Of a stretch of DNA of 64,000 nucleotides, positions 50,206 to 60,500 are shown piece by piece; the first letter of the stretch is position 1, and each line of letters starts with the position of its first letter. The stretch is from the NCBI GenBank assembly GCA_025331445.1, contig JAIWNE010000030.1:124001-188000 (forward strand). The letters are read 5' to 3'. This DNA is from Blakeslea trispora. Its lineage: Eukaryota; Mucoromycota; Mucoromycetes; Mucorales; Choanephoraceae. The notes beneath the pieces are model-generated. The model made no database searches. It had not been told where the DNA came from and saw only the letters and a list, made by a program, of their open reading frames with translations. Made by a program: the position numbers and the translations under genes.

Positions 50206-51921
50206 ATGAACTCCAACGAAAAAATTAACTCACTTTTAAAATCTTATTTTACTTCTTGCATATCCGATGATATTGACCCCTCTTTTGAGCAATTTATTGA
50301 AGCTCATTCTGCATCTCTTAGAGATACAGTTAACTTGCAAGACCCCAAGGCATTCGACAACTGCTTTGCTGCTTTTAAAAGACAAGCAGCTCAACAAGGG
50401 TTTGATCATGTAACTAAAGCTGGTGTTAAGTTGATTGTTCATATACTTATTCAATGTTATATGTAGGTCAAGAAGGGGCACGCAGCAAAAGCTTGGGGGA
50501 TTTTTGTAAGCTTCTAACGTTCTAGTGCGTATTATTCCTGCCCTAACCTTCATTCGTATAGGTTGTCCTCAAAAAGTGCAGTAGCGTCAAGAGAAAGCGC
50601 GTAGATTCCCATGTGACTGAAGAGTAAGTTCAAACCGTATACTTGTATTGGAAAAGAAGCAAGTAACCAAGCTTTGGTATGTAGGTTGGAAAACTTTGCC
50701 CTCCCTCAGCAACACGGCGAAGACTTCATCTTTAACCAGTACAATGTCAGCAAGGCTATCGCCCGATATGCCAGTGATTCTCTGAATCACTTCAAGTCCA
50801 ATAGCAATGAAGTCAATAAATTTCGTGAAGACATGAACCGATGGCTGTAAGTCACAAATGATAGCCTTTTTTTTGTCTGTGTTACTTATATATATCTTTT
50901 CTAGCGCCGTTCACAACATTGTGAAACTTAACAGACAATTGGACACTGAATTGGCCACAGTGTTCAATGCAGTCATTATGCAGGACCTCTGCCGTCACTT
51001 CAGAGTAGAAGTGTTTGGTAAGCCTGCCCGCTTTAGTACCAGCCTCAAAGTCGAAGTCTTGGATCTCCTTGCTGTATGACATTGTATAACCATTTTAAGC
51101 CTATAAACAGTCTCTAACTGACGTTTGAATAGGACTTCGATGAAACAAGGGACACAAAGGCTCTCAAGAAGAAGCTGAACAGCTTGTCCGGAGAAGAAGA
51201 TGGTGCTGTGTCGCGCACACTTGAAAGCTTGGCAAGCTTGTAAGTATGTTTTTACATTGCAGCATCAAAAAAGCAAAATTCCAATTTCTTTGAAATAGGC
51301 TGAACAAGATGACAAAGCAGAAGCCCAAGATGGGTGAAAAGAAGGTGGAGAGTATTCTCGAGGCTGTTTGGGGATCCTTGTTCAAAGTAACAGACGATCA
51401 TGATCCACATGGGTAAGACGCTGAAGTTTGAAAGAAGACACGCTCACTCATCACCTTTTTTTTTTCTTTAAAGTTATGACAATGTGCTTTTTCCTGCCCC
51501 CCATCCTCTCACCAAATGCCGCCCAGATTATGCTGTCAAGGTTTGCCTTGATGAATCCTTCATCAATTTGACTGGCGAAATCAAGCCATACCCTTGCTCC
51601 TCTTCAAAACTTGCACTCGATGCATATCGTCTCGGTGTTTTCTCCCTTTCCTTGATGCAGAAATATGGCTTGAACAATATCATGGCTTTCCAAGCCAAAG
51701 GTAAATACAAGAGCCAATTTAACTTTTCAACTATACTGACCAACAGAAAAAAAAAGGTTTAGAAGTAACCTTCTACCTTTTCTTCTGCCATCATGGCCAT
51801 TATTTCATGACAGAAATAGAGACAATCTGCTTTCCCGCCGTGTATGACGAATTTTGCAAGTTTGGCTCTTGTTTGGACGAGTTGCTGAACGTTGCAACTG
51901 CATATGACAAGTATTGTCATC

Positions 51922-51956
<35 letters not shown>

Positions 51957-52064
51957 AGTGCCATCTTCCCTTACGAAGCATTGAGCAACATGTATGAGCT
52001 TTCAACAAGCAAGCGCTCACATACAATTGCTGAAGAGTCGTCTTCAACAGACGCTCTAAATTAA
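50206..52064 (+). CDS. Unrecognised nine-exon gene, 449 residues
   Basis: Exons 50206-50424, 50467-50505, 50562-50623, 50685-50846, 50905-51073, 51133-51239, 51299-51412, 51474-51700 and 51814-52064 join in frame. The first intron (42 bases, GTTAAG...TAG) must be removed, or a stop follows at 50464. The protein has a helical N-terminal part (FEQFIEAHSASLRDTV), a central region (YNVSKAIARYASDSLNHFKS; FNAVIMQDLCRHFRVEVFGK), and a compact C-terminal part containing FPAPHPLTKCRPDYAVKV, NLTGEIKP and YRLGVFSLSLMQKYGLNN. The phrase DYAVKV...GEIKP resembles the layout of PD-(D/E)xK nuclease-like folds (D...ExK), but that is only a hint. A Gln tract of 12 (CAA/CAG repeat at 51919-51955) lies near the end. 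Function unknown. Confidence 0.8.
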
Positions 52065-53587
52065 ATCAAATAAAAGCAAAGCTGGTCTTTGCTCTTTTTC
52101 TTGCTTCTTTTTACTACAAAAACTGTCTTTTGCACTTCGAGCATTAAAAACATTTACATACGCTACTAGCACTGAGCAACAGCTTTTTTACTCTTCGTAA
52201 AGTTAATGATTATGGCTAGCAAAGTTTGGAAAATATGTTATACGGTGGTTGAATTTTTATTGTTAGGATACCCCTCAGTCGCTTCTTCCCTCTTGTTCTG
52301 TGGTGCCCTGATTTTAATTAAAACGCATTATTATGACTGTCTTCCTACAATGGTAAAACATACCTATTGTGTTATGCTACACCATTTACCTCAAATCATA
52401 TAAAACCACAACAACCCTCTTCCTCACACATCTTGTTTTTTTTCTCTTCCTCACATTCTATTTCAATTTAAATACTTTTAGCTTTACTTATATCAATTAA
52501 CTCATTACCAACAATTTGGTTAGTATTATTAACCACTTATTCTTATATTTTATGTTTTAACCTACAACTTTTATCCAGTTGGTAACTGTATTTTAAATAA
52601 ACTTTGAACCACAAATCACTCTCTATAAGGCCTACCAGCTTAAATTTTGAAAAACCGACCAACTTTGAAAGCCTTCAAACAAGAAAGTTTTTATGAAAAA
52701 AAATATTCTTTTACGATAACATTGTTTAGAAAGGTTATAAAGACATTCTTGTTGTGCTAGATTCTCAAAACATCCATCTCATAAGTGTATGAAAGATTTC
52801 AAAAAAGGGCTATATTTGGTGTTTTAAGCTCAGAGGCACTTTATGAGCTTTTGTTTATTAAAAGCAAAAGAATGAGTCAATGATCTTAGAGATTAGATGT
52901 CTGTTTAATAGCAAGGAAGTTTCTTTGGCAGAACTTTTTCCCTTTTTTTTATTGGTGCTTGAGGGTTTGGATTCTACTAGATAAGAAAATAGAAAAGAAA
53001 TAACAACAAAGTCAGAAAGTCATCGGAATAATAAAACCTTAGCGAATATGTGTAATATCTATTTGCCTATACTTCTGCAAAGTTTGCAACCATCATAGAA
53101 CTAACCCATGAGTGACGTCAATTTATCTTCTTGATCTGAGCAAGTCCGATGTTAGACCTTTGCTTTAACACTTTGAATAATCAAGTGCCTTCTTATACGA
53201 GCATCCTCAACATAAACCAAATGATGTTTTGGCCATTTGATTTTCCTTTACTTTTGATGAAAGATTCAAGGAGACTCATTTTGCTTGACAGTCTATCACA
53301 ATTCACTGTTCGACTCTTCATCATAGTAACTTATTTGAGGTCCTGAAAAAAGATGTGCCTTTTATTTATACAAAATCAATCAATTAACGGTTTTATAATA
53401 AAATGAGAAACTTTGGTTTGTATTATCACATATATCCATTAGCTTAATTTCAAAGAGAAAAGATGATCTGTAAAGCTTTTTCATAGTGTCTTTTGAGGGC
53501 TTCAGTTGCCTTGACGAATCGCAATCATAATTCAATCACAAATGTACATGGAAAAAAAACTACACAAAACAAATGAAGCAAGGGGCT
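52065..53587. other. Gene-poor interval
   Basis: No coding signal; AT-rich with A/T runs. Short frames at 52206 and 53149 lack support. Confidence 0.4.
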
Positions 53588-53898
53588 GTACACAACAGAG
53601 CATGCCGTTACAGGCTCTAAGTCCTGGCGGGTGATGTTTATGTACAGAGAAACATAATATATGTACATAGCAGAGCATGCCGTTACAGGCTCTAAGTCCT
53701 GGCGGGTGATGATTATGTACAGAGAAACAAGAGATGAACGCAAGAGAGACGAAATGTACACAACAGAGCATGCCGTTACAGGCTCTAAGTCCTGGCGGGT
53801 GATGTTTATGTACAGAGAAACGCAATATATGTACATAGCAGAGCATGCCGTTACAGGCTCTAAAAGTCCTGGCGGGTGATGATTATGTACAGAGAAAC
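53588..53898. repeat. Tandem repeat, four copies of about 66 bp in a two-step higher-order pattern
   Basis: Copies at 53588-53653, 53663-53728, 53756-53821 and 53831-53898 share GAGCATGCCGTTACAGGCTC and GTCCTGGCGGGTGATG, ending in TACAGAGAAAC. Copies 1 and 3 start GTACACAACAG, copies 2 and 4 start GTACATAGCAG; spacers alternate short (about 9) and long (about 27), so the real unit is a 168-bp dimer. A partial fifth core (CAGGCCATGCC) follows. It lies 120 bp outside the big element's left end. Confidence 0.85.
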
Positions 53899-54017
53899 AA
53901 GAGATGCACACAGCAGGCCATGCCACTACAAGTCGCTACATCTTTTTGCGCACTTGGGCAGGCCTTAGAAAGAAAGACTTGATTTTTTTTGCACACTGAC
54001 TAAGCAAAATATTAGCA

Positions 54018-54101
54018 GGGCTGCTGTGTCTGGGGCTACTCCGCCGGTAATAAGCAATACGATTGGACACCTTTAGCCAATAAGCCTTGTTAATACCGTC
54101 G
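54018..54101 (+). repeat. Left long terminal inverted repeat
   Basis: Starts GGGCTGCTGTGTCTGGGG, continues through CTACTCCGCCGGTAATAAGC and ends near TAATACCGTCG; reverse complement of 62520-62605. Confidence 0.9.
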
Positions 54102-54209
54102 TTGTATGAAGTTATCGTATTTTCAGGTCAAATCCGGGAAAATTTATATTAGCGCCGGAATTTTTGCCATATCAATTCAGAAAAAAATCAGCTCAATTAC
54201 GTGAAAATA

Positions 54210-55563
54210 AAAGTTCAAATACGGAGAAACTAGCTGATTCAAAAACGTGAAAAATACATCAACAGAGAGATCTAAAGACATAGGCAAGCTATAAAGAAAT
54301 AAGTTAGTGGAAATAGTTAGATACAAAAATAAATAATACATCGCACTTTTTCTTTATTTTTTCTTTATAATACTTCACTAAATCTTATTAACCAAGTTAT
54401 TTTATAAAGATATTCATTCAAGTTAACAATGCCCAGAACTCAAAAGAACATCAATCAAGACTCAAAGCGCACATACACTAAGACAACTGAAGCAATTCGT
54501 ATGGCTGTTTGTCATAACTTTTTTGCCAAAGGAATGAAAATTTCTGAAGTCGCTAATAATTACAGACTTTCTGACAGTACTGTGGATGACGATACTACCC
54601 GCTTTCGTCTCACAGGTACTGTAGAATACAAGAAGCGCGGTGGCGCAAGAAACATCAAGTTCCAAAGCAACCATTCCGATTTCTTGAGAGACCTAATTGA
54701 TGAATAACCTGAAGGCAACATCCTTAGTCTGGAAAAGCTCAAGGAAAGACTGATGGATAGATTATCTGAAGACTTCCCAAATGAAAAGTCGGTCAGCATT
54801 GCTGTTATCCACAATCACGTCAATGATCATCTAAAGCTCACCTTAAAAAGAACTTCGCCTCTGGAAAAGGCTCAGCTGCAACCAGCCACCGATGAGAAAC
54901 GAAGAGAATATGCCGAAAGCTTGCAGTTGAATGGGATTAACTATCTCACCAACTGTATTTTTGTTGATGAAAGCGGATTCAACGCTTGCATGGTTCCTGG
55001 ACAAGCTAGATCCAAGAAAGGTAAAAAGGCACATGTCCTTACAAAGGTCATGCGAAGCAAGAATATATCCATCATTGCAGCCATGTCATCAAGACGAGTT
55101 GAATCTCTCCAAGCTGTTATGGTCAATACCTCCACCAACAGGTTTATTTTCGCTGAATTCATCAAGCAATTGTTGGAATGGCTCGATAAAGAGTATGACC
55201 AGCCGATGTTTGTCATTATGGACAATGCAAGATTCCATTATAGCAAGGAGGTACAGGATCTTTTCAAGACCTCAAAACATGCGTGCGTTTTCTTGCCTCC
55301 CTACTCGCCAATGTTCAATCCTATTGAAACTTGCTTCAGCAAGCTCAAGAACTTTGTTAAAAGATCGCTCAGAGAAGACAGAGACAACATGCTTGATCTT
55401 ATTGAAGATGCTGAAAGAACAATCACTGGTAATGACTGTGAGGTATGGACCAAGCATTGTATTGAAAATCTCAATAAGTGTATCAGAGGAGATGATATTA
55501 CTTATAACAATTAATAAAATTTCTTTTGCAATCTTTACGTTTTTGAATCCGTATTTGAACTTT
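54210..55563 (+). mobile_element. Nested Tc1/mariner-type transposon, 1,354 bp
   Basis: Ends AAAGTTCAAATACGG (54210-54224) and its complement (55549-55563) are each flanked by TA (54208-54209 and 55564-55565). The inverted match resumes inside with ATTCAAAAACGT (54237-54248 and 55537-55548) after a 12-base insertion in the left arm. It encloses one DD34E transposase pseudogene. It interrupts the left part of the larger TIR-bounded element, so it arrived later. Confidence 0.85.
54429..55514 (+). pseudogene. Tc1/mariner (IS630) DD34E transposase, one in-frame stop
   Basis: One reading frame from ATG 54429 to 55514, broken only by TAA at 54705-54707; without it the protein would be 361 residues, normal for the group. 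An N-terminal helix-turn-helix (MKISEVANNYRLSDSTV) is followed by a linker. The catalytic domain has the first Asp in FVDESGFN, the second in FVIMDNARFHYS and the Glu in PPYSPMFNPIE, with 34 residues between the second Asp and the Glu. Everything apart from the stop is intact, so loss of function is recent, or read-through would be required. The stop lies between the DNA-binding and catalytic domains. Confidence 0.9.
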
Positions 55564-55747
55564 TATTGTTGGTCGTGCCTTCAACAATCCTTGTTGACTT
55601 CGACTCGGATTCCAATGTGGTAATAAGCTCCAAGAGCCGCGCTTTATTTTCCTTTTATGGATAAAAAATAATAATAAAAATAAAAAATACATATGTGATC
55701 CCCTTTTCCCTTTATACCTTCAAAAGCCGCGCATTCGTGGACAAACT

Positions 55748-56302
55748 ATGAGTGATATCAATATTAGTGAAAATGAACGAACATACACCCAAAGCGAAAT
55801 GGAAGCCATTATCAGAAACGTCGTTCAACAGATCGACAACGAGAAAGAAGAAAGAGCCAGTGGAATTGAAATACCATTGGAAATCTCTGATGCATTGGCA
55901 AACACCTCGTCGCATCAATTGCAAGAGAACTTTAGAAAGTTCAAACGAGACACGCAGCGATATGCTTTGGACGAATGGACAACCCCAGAAAAAATCAACA
56001 GGACAATCCTCCCTCTCCTCAAGAAACATTCAACAGAAACAAATTTGGTTGTCAACTCCATTCATAAAATTACAGAAAATACTAGATTCCAAGCCAGAGT
56101 GGCAACAGAAATCTTCGAACAGTTACAATATATGTTGGGGGAAGAAGTTACCCAAACAGAAGCAAAGAACATTGTTGAAAAATGTATGGAACAAAGTAAG
56201 CGCTTGGCAATCTTTGGATTCGCCACAGCAAAGGCACAAGAAAGAGAAGCAAAAGAATTCTCAGACAAAGCTCTCAACATCCCAATCAGTATAGTATGTT
56301 AG
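55748..56302 (+). CDS. Unrecognised 184-residue ORF inside the composite transposon
   Basis: ATG at 55748, stop TAG at 56300-56302. Hydrophilic and helical: SENERTYTQSEMEAIIRNVV, FRKFKRDTQRYALDEWTTPE, EEVTQTEAKNIVEKCMEQSK, AKAQEREAKEFSDKALNIP. The same frame stays open after the TAG for 31 more codons (YHQVFFNPKIDRFLWNQYYS...YDYDE), so the stop may be a nonsense change in a 216-residue protein. It is much better preserved than the transposase relic that follows. I do not recognise a family. It may be an accessory protein of the transposon or a capsid/gag-like fragment from another element; evidence for either is weak. Confidence 0.5.
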   Translation: MSDINISENERTYTQSEMEAIIRNVVQQIDNEKEERASGIEIPLEISDALANTSSHQLQENFRKFKRDTQRYALDEWTTPEKINRTILPLLKKHSTETNLVVNSIHKITENTRFQARVATEIFEQLQYMLGEEVTQTEAKNIVEKCMEQSKRLAIFGFATAKAQEREAKEFSDKALNIPISIVC

Positions 56303-56381
56303 AGATATCACCAAGTATTTTTCAACCCGAAAATAGACCGCTTTTTATGGAATCAATACTACTCCATGGGAGATAAGGAGT

Positions 56382-57420
56382 ATGACTATGATGAGTAGAT
56401 TGGCCTCTTCACTTTGCTACAAGAACAAAATCATTAAAATTTCTACATTTCCTAAAGTATTGGATTCCACTAAGTTCACAGATGAGATCTACATCCTTTT
56501 AAGTCGAATGTACGATGCCATCCTCAATGATAGACTGTCCGAACCTTCATTTAAACACCTTGATCTTCGCCAAAAGTTTATGAAGCTTCTTGGCATTACG
56601 CACCATGCGGCAAAAAGAGTCATTCATATCTACAACAACCCTTCGGAAGCTTCCGAAAGAAAGGAGGTTGGCCAACCTCGCAATGTACTTTCTTCGGAAT
56701 ATATTTCAACAGTAAAGACATTGTTTGAAAGAACAATCAGGAAGGCAGACCTACCACTGCAAAATCAATCAACAAGAATCTTAAGGAAATGCACGGTATT
56801 GAGATATCCAATTGTAGCATTTCGAGGGATTTCCATGCCATGAGGCTGTCTTACAAGACCGGAGACAGAAAAAAACATCAATCACGACGCACCTGCCAAT
56901 GTCAACTATAGAAATAAGTATGTCATTCAAAGGCTACAAAACATCAATGGCAAAGGTCAGCCAAAGCAACTCAAAATGTTCTAGGGTAACTCTTTAGCCA
57001 TGTGAACCATTATGCCAAGAAGACCTGGGCAGAACCTGGAGCCACCATACTTCAAAGAGGTAGGGGCTCAATGTTGGCCATCTTTTCTGCTTTCATGGTC
57101 CACTGTTCCAACAAAAAGACTAAAGCCAGCATGATAAAAGCCTGCATTAGGGTCTGGCATGTCAAAGGAAGCAGAGGTGTTCAAGCAGACTATCACGGCA
57201 ACTTTACCACTGACAAATTTGAACATCTTTTTGAAGCTCTTTGTCGCTCATTGAGAGAATATGGCAATGCATCATCCACATGGATGGTGCTTCTTATCAC
57301 AGACGCCTCTTAATTCCTGTGCCAACATGCAACAGTAAAAAAGAGTCTCTGAACCAAGCAGCAAGATACAACAAGAGCTTCGTGGAGGAGTGCGCGAGTG
57401 CACCTATGGACGGCTAAGAT
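56382..57420 (+). pseudogene. Second IS630/mariner-type transposase, decayed and 3'-truncated
   Basis: Successive frames carry parts of a transposase. 56382-56843 contains a helix-turn-helix-like N-terminus (LRQKFMKLLGITHHAAKRVI; EVGQPRNVLSSEYI). From 57002 the catalytic domain is readable: KKTWAEPGATILQRGRGSML, then GNFTTDKFEHLFEALCRSLR. After a frame change near 57275 comes IHMDGASYHRRLLIPVPTCN, equivalent to the second-aspartate motif of IS630/mariner enzymes (HMDxAxxH). The first-Asp region is scrambled and the PPYSPxLNPIE end is missing: homology stops near 57410, next to the end-like sequence at 57425. It differs from the transposase at 54429, so two mariner-related families are present. 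Confidence 0.7.
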
Positions 57421-57506
57421 TGAGGCAAGGCTGTCATGTCTGGGGGGAGAGAAGGTTTAGCAATTTAAAGCAATTAGAGTTTATGTAACACTTACAACCT
57501 TGCTCA
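57420..57506 (-). ncRNA. Candidate omega (guide) RNA region and element-end-like sequence 3' of Fanzor
   Basis: On the plus strand 57425-57447 reads GCAAGGCTGTCATGTCTGGG..., a degenerate match to the outer part of the long terminal repeats (GGGCTGCTGTGTCTGGGG). It is oriented as a left end and begins about 60 bases beyond the Fanzor stop. In TnpB, IscB and Fanzor systems the guide RNA overlaps the nuclease 3' end and runs to the transposon end, taking its guide from outside. I infer by position only that this stretch, together with the 3' part of the ORF, encodes the scaffold. No conserved fold was computed. Confidence 0.3.
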
Positions 57507-60500
57507 TCACGCTTCGCATGCAGCCAATACACCGCTTCTTGTACAGAAGGATGCTGTTTTGTTGTGCAGTTCAGTGTTAGAGTGACTGATAATTCTTGAA
57601 AATACAGGGAGAGTTTCTTGGAAGAGCAAAGTTGTCATTCCGGAGATGGCAATAGCAAGGGCAGACACTTTATCTCTGGAGGTTGTGTTACGACCGTGAC
57701 GAGCAGAAGGGCACTTGGAATTATAACAGATAAAGGCACCTTTGATTTCTCTATAAGTTATTTTGTCTTGTTTGATAATGCGCGATCTTGCATGAGTGAG
57801 CTTGTTGAAGCAATACACACAAGTCTGGGAAGTATAGTTTTCGTTTGTTATACAGACAGTCGTATACCTTGCATGCCTATCTTGTTTCCAAATACCACCA
57901 TATCTAAGATGTCCTCTAATTCTGGAACCTATCCCAAAGCCACGATCACCAATCATCATCAACAGGTTCTTTCTTTGTATTTCTTTTCCTTTCTTCTTGA
58001 CATCTTTCTTTTTCGGTTTAGGGTTCGTAAATTCCCTTTCGCGAGAGCAAAGGCGGTCCTTGATTTTCTTGGTAAAGTATTCCTGCTTCATGGCCTGTTT
58101 AGATCTTTGTGGAGAATCATAAAAGTTCCTGACTGTCTGTCTATTGGCTTGCAAAAAATGATAGTTTGTCTGGATTGCTTCTACGGAACTTGCATTGGAT
58201 AAACTTTTTTCGGACAACACCTTCTCAGCTTCAATCAAATTCACATCATTTGCTTTTTTAGCAGCAAGCTTGTGTCTGTAGTTCAAGTTTTGGCTTCCAA
58301 AGTCAATGTCTTCAGCGTTGATGACAGTGGACGACGGCAAAGGCTGAAATTCTTCTTCTTGTTCTTCAGTAGTAGTCAACGCAGAAAACCTGTTGTAGAG
58401 CTTCAGATAGTAAGTGTATCTTTGAATAGAAAGGGGCACTGATTCAGTCATTTTGACAACACCATTGTCTGTGCCGGAGAAGGTAAAATTTTTAGCAATA
58501 GTATCAGCGTCACCCATCAGTTGCATATCTTCAGCTTTAGCAATCGTAGGCTGGCCCGTAATCTGCTGCAGTTCTCTGGTCTGTCTGGGCGCTTTTTGAT
58601 CTCTTTTTGTCAAATTTAATGCTCTTCTGCGGATATACAGCTGGTATCGCTGGTCTGCCAGTTCAGACTTGACTTGTTGAATAGCCAGAAACAACCTACT
58701 TCTATCAGCCTTCAACTTATCAATGTACACCTTGATCTCATTTATAGCAGCAGTAATAAACTCTTCATCATTATTGGCATGCGGACGTCGAATATGAACT
58801 TGTATATTTCTGACAATGTCTGCAATTTGTTTCTGAACACCAGTCATACATTCATCAATTTGAGGACAACATACACCTGCCTTTTCTTCAGAATCACTAC
58901 CCTGCACAACAGCAACTTCAGGTTCTAGACCAATTGGGTTTTTCCAGCCTTGCTTGGCGGTTTTGATCTGCAAACTAAAATCTTGATTGCTGAATTCTTT
59001 AAATCTGGTTTTCAGCTGCTTTGACAAACGGTTGGTGTTCCCCAAGAGTTCATCGACTTCTTGTTTCAAGGTTTTATTGTCTTTTTCACGCTCATTGAGT
59101 ACATCTTTCCAAGTCGATTTAGGAATGTTGTATTGACGCTTTTGGCCTGTTACATCAGCAGTCTGCTTCATGGGCGCTTTCTCTTTGATACCAAGGATTC
59201 TGACATACTTTCCACCAGGCAGCAAATGAAGATGATGAGCAAAAACCAATTTACGACGTCTGCATAACTGTTGTATTCTATCAATCTTAAAAAAAGCATT
59301 GAAGACAGCATCTTTATGATTGATATATTCCAAAGGGCCCCTAATGACTCTGTTGTCATAGCCAAAAAATGTCATTTTGTTGTCACCATGCTCGCAGAAT
59401 GTCTTGAATAACGAAGGTGTATCCAGTCTAAAGGACTTTTGAGTTGCAACAGGCATTGGGCAAATTTTACGACAGAACTTAGCATAGCCAGCACAGCGCA
59501 GCAAATCGTTCGCAAGAATTACAAAAGGTAGCTGGTAGCCAATATGAGAATAGTTTTTCTTTGAAGGGATGTAAGGTTTTAAGCGTCGTAGTATAAGCAA
59601 ACACATTTCTGCTTCCTTCTCATTCAAGTCAGAGCGCAGACCTGTCAAGTCTTGTTCGTTAGGCAAATCTTCATCACGCAACAGCAAGCTCTTGATAAAG
59701 CCTTTTAAGCCAATAAACCTGTGTCTAGGAGCATCATCATCAGCATCTTTTATAGCATCCTCTTCTTCGACAACATCATTTTCATCCATGCTTGCGTAGT
59801 CTTCTGGTGTAGCAGGCAGAATAGTGTGTGTCTCTCCTGTCATGGGTGGTTAGAAAGTAACAGGTTTCGGATCGCTTTGGGGATTCATTGGCGCTTTCCC
59901 TTTTCCTTCGTACGGCTGTGTGGGAATATCTAACTCCATGCGACTAGTATGTAGCATACTGGGACCAGTCTCAGCAGAAGCAGTAGAGGGATATTGGATA
60001 GCAGGGATCTTTCTTGGACGCTCAGAACCTTCGGCGACATCAGGCTCAGAAGGTTGTTTTCTCTTGGCAGAAGTAGTTTTGGGTTCCTATTAAAAATGGT
60101 ATAATAGATATAGATGAGTGACTGATTTCCCGTTGATTGTAGGCATACATACCTTAGTTTCCAGAGCTTTTGTGTATGTTGCGATACGTTTCTCACTTTT
60201 TTGGGCTCGAGCTTCCCATTTTTGCTTCATATACGCAGATGATGAGCTTTTTGATTTTTGTCTGTATTTTGCAAGCCGGTAACGTTCTTTGCGGACTATT
60301 AACCTTCTTCTGCTTTGATGGAGCAGTGGAAACCAGTTGGTAGGATGACCTGCTTCTGTCTTACTTCCTTTTGCAGCTTCGTCTTTTCTTTCTTTAGAGG
60401 CATTTTTCGTAGACTTGATATATTCTTGATGCTTTTTTTCTCTTGTAGGAGCCAAATGAATACGTAGCAACACTAACAAAAGCTTGTCTAGGAGAATGTT

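Noticed and set aside
53588..53898. CRISPR-like array
   Set aside because: Repeats of 66 bp with two spacer types that themselves repeat, in a eukaryotic context without cas genes; a satellite-type tandem repeat.
53525..53926. Minus-strand ORFs of 133 and 104 codons with repeated peptide units
   Set aside because: They simply translate the tandem DNA repeat; unit spacing and frame changes show no coding constraint.
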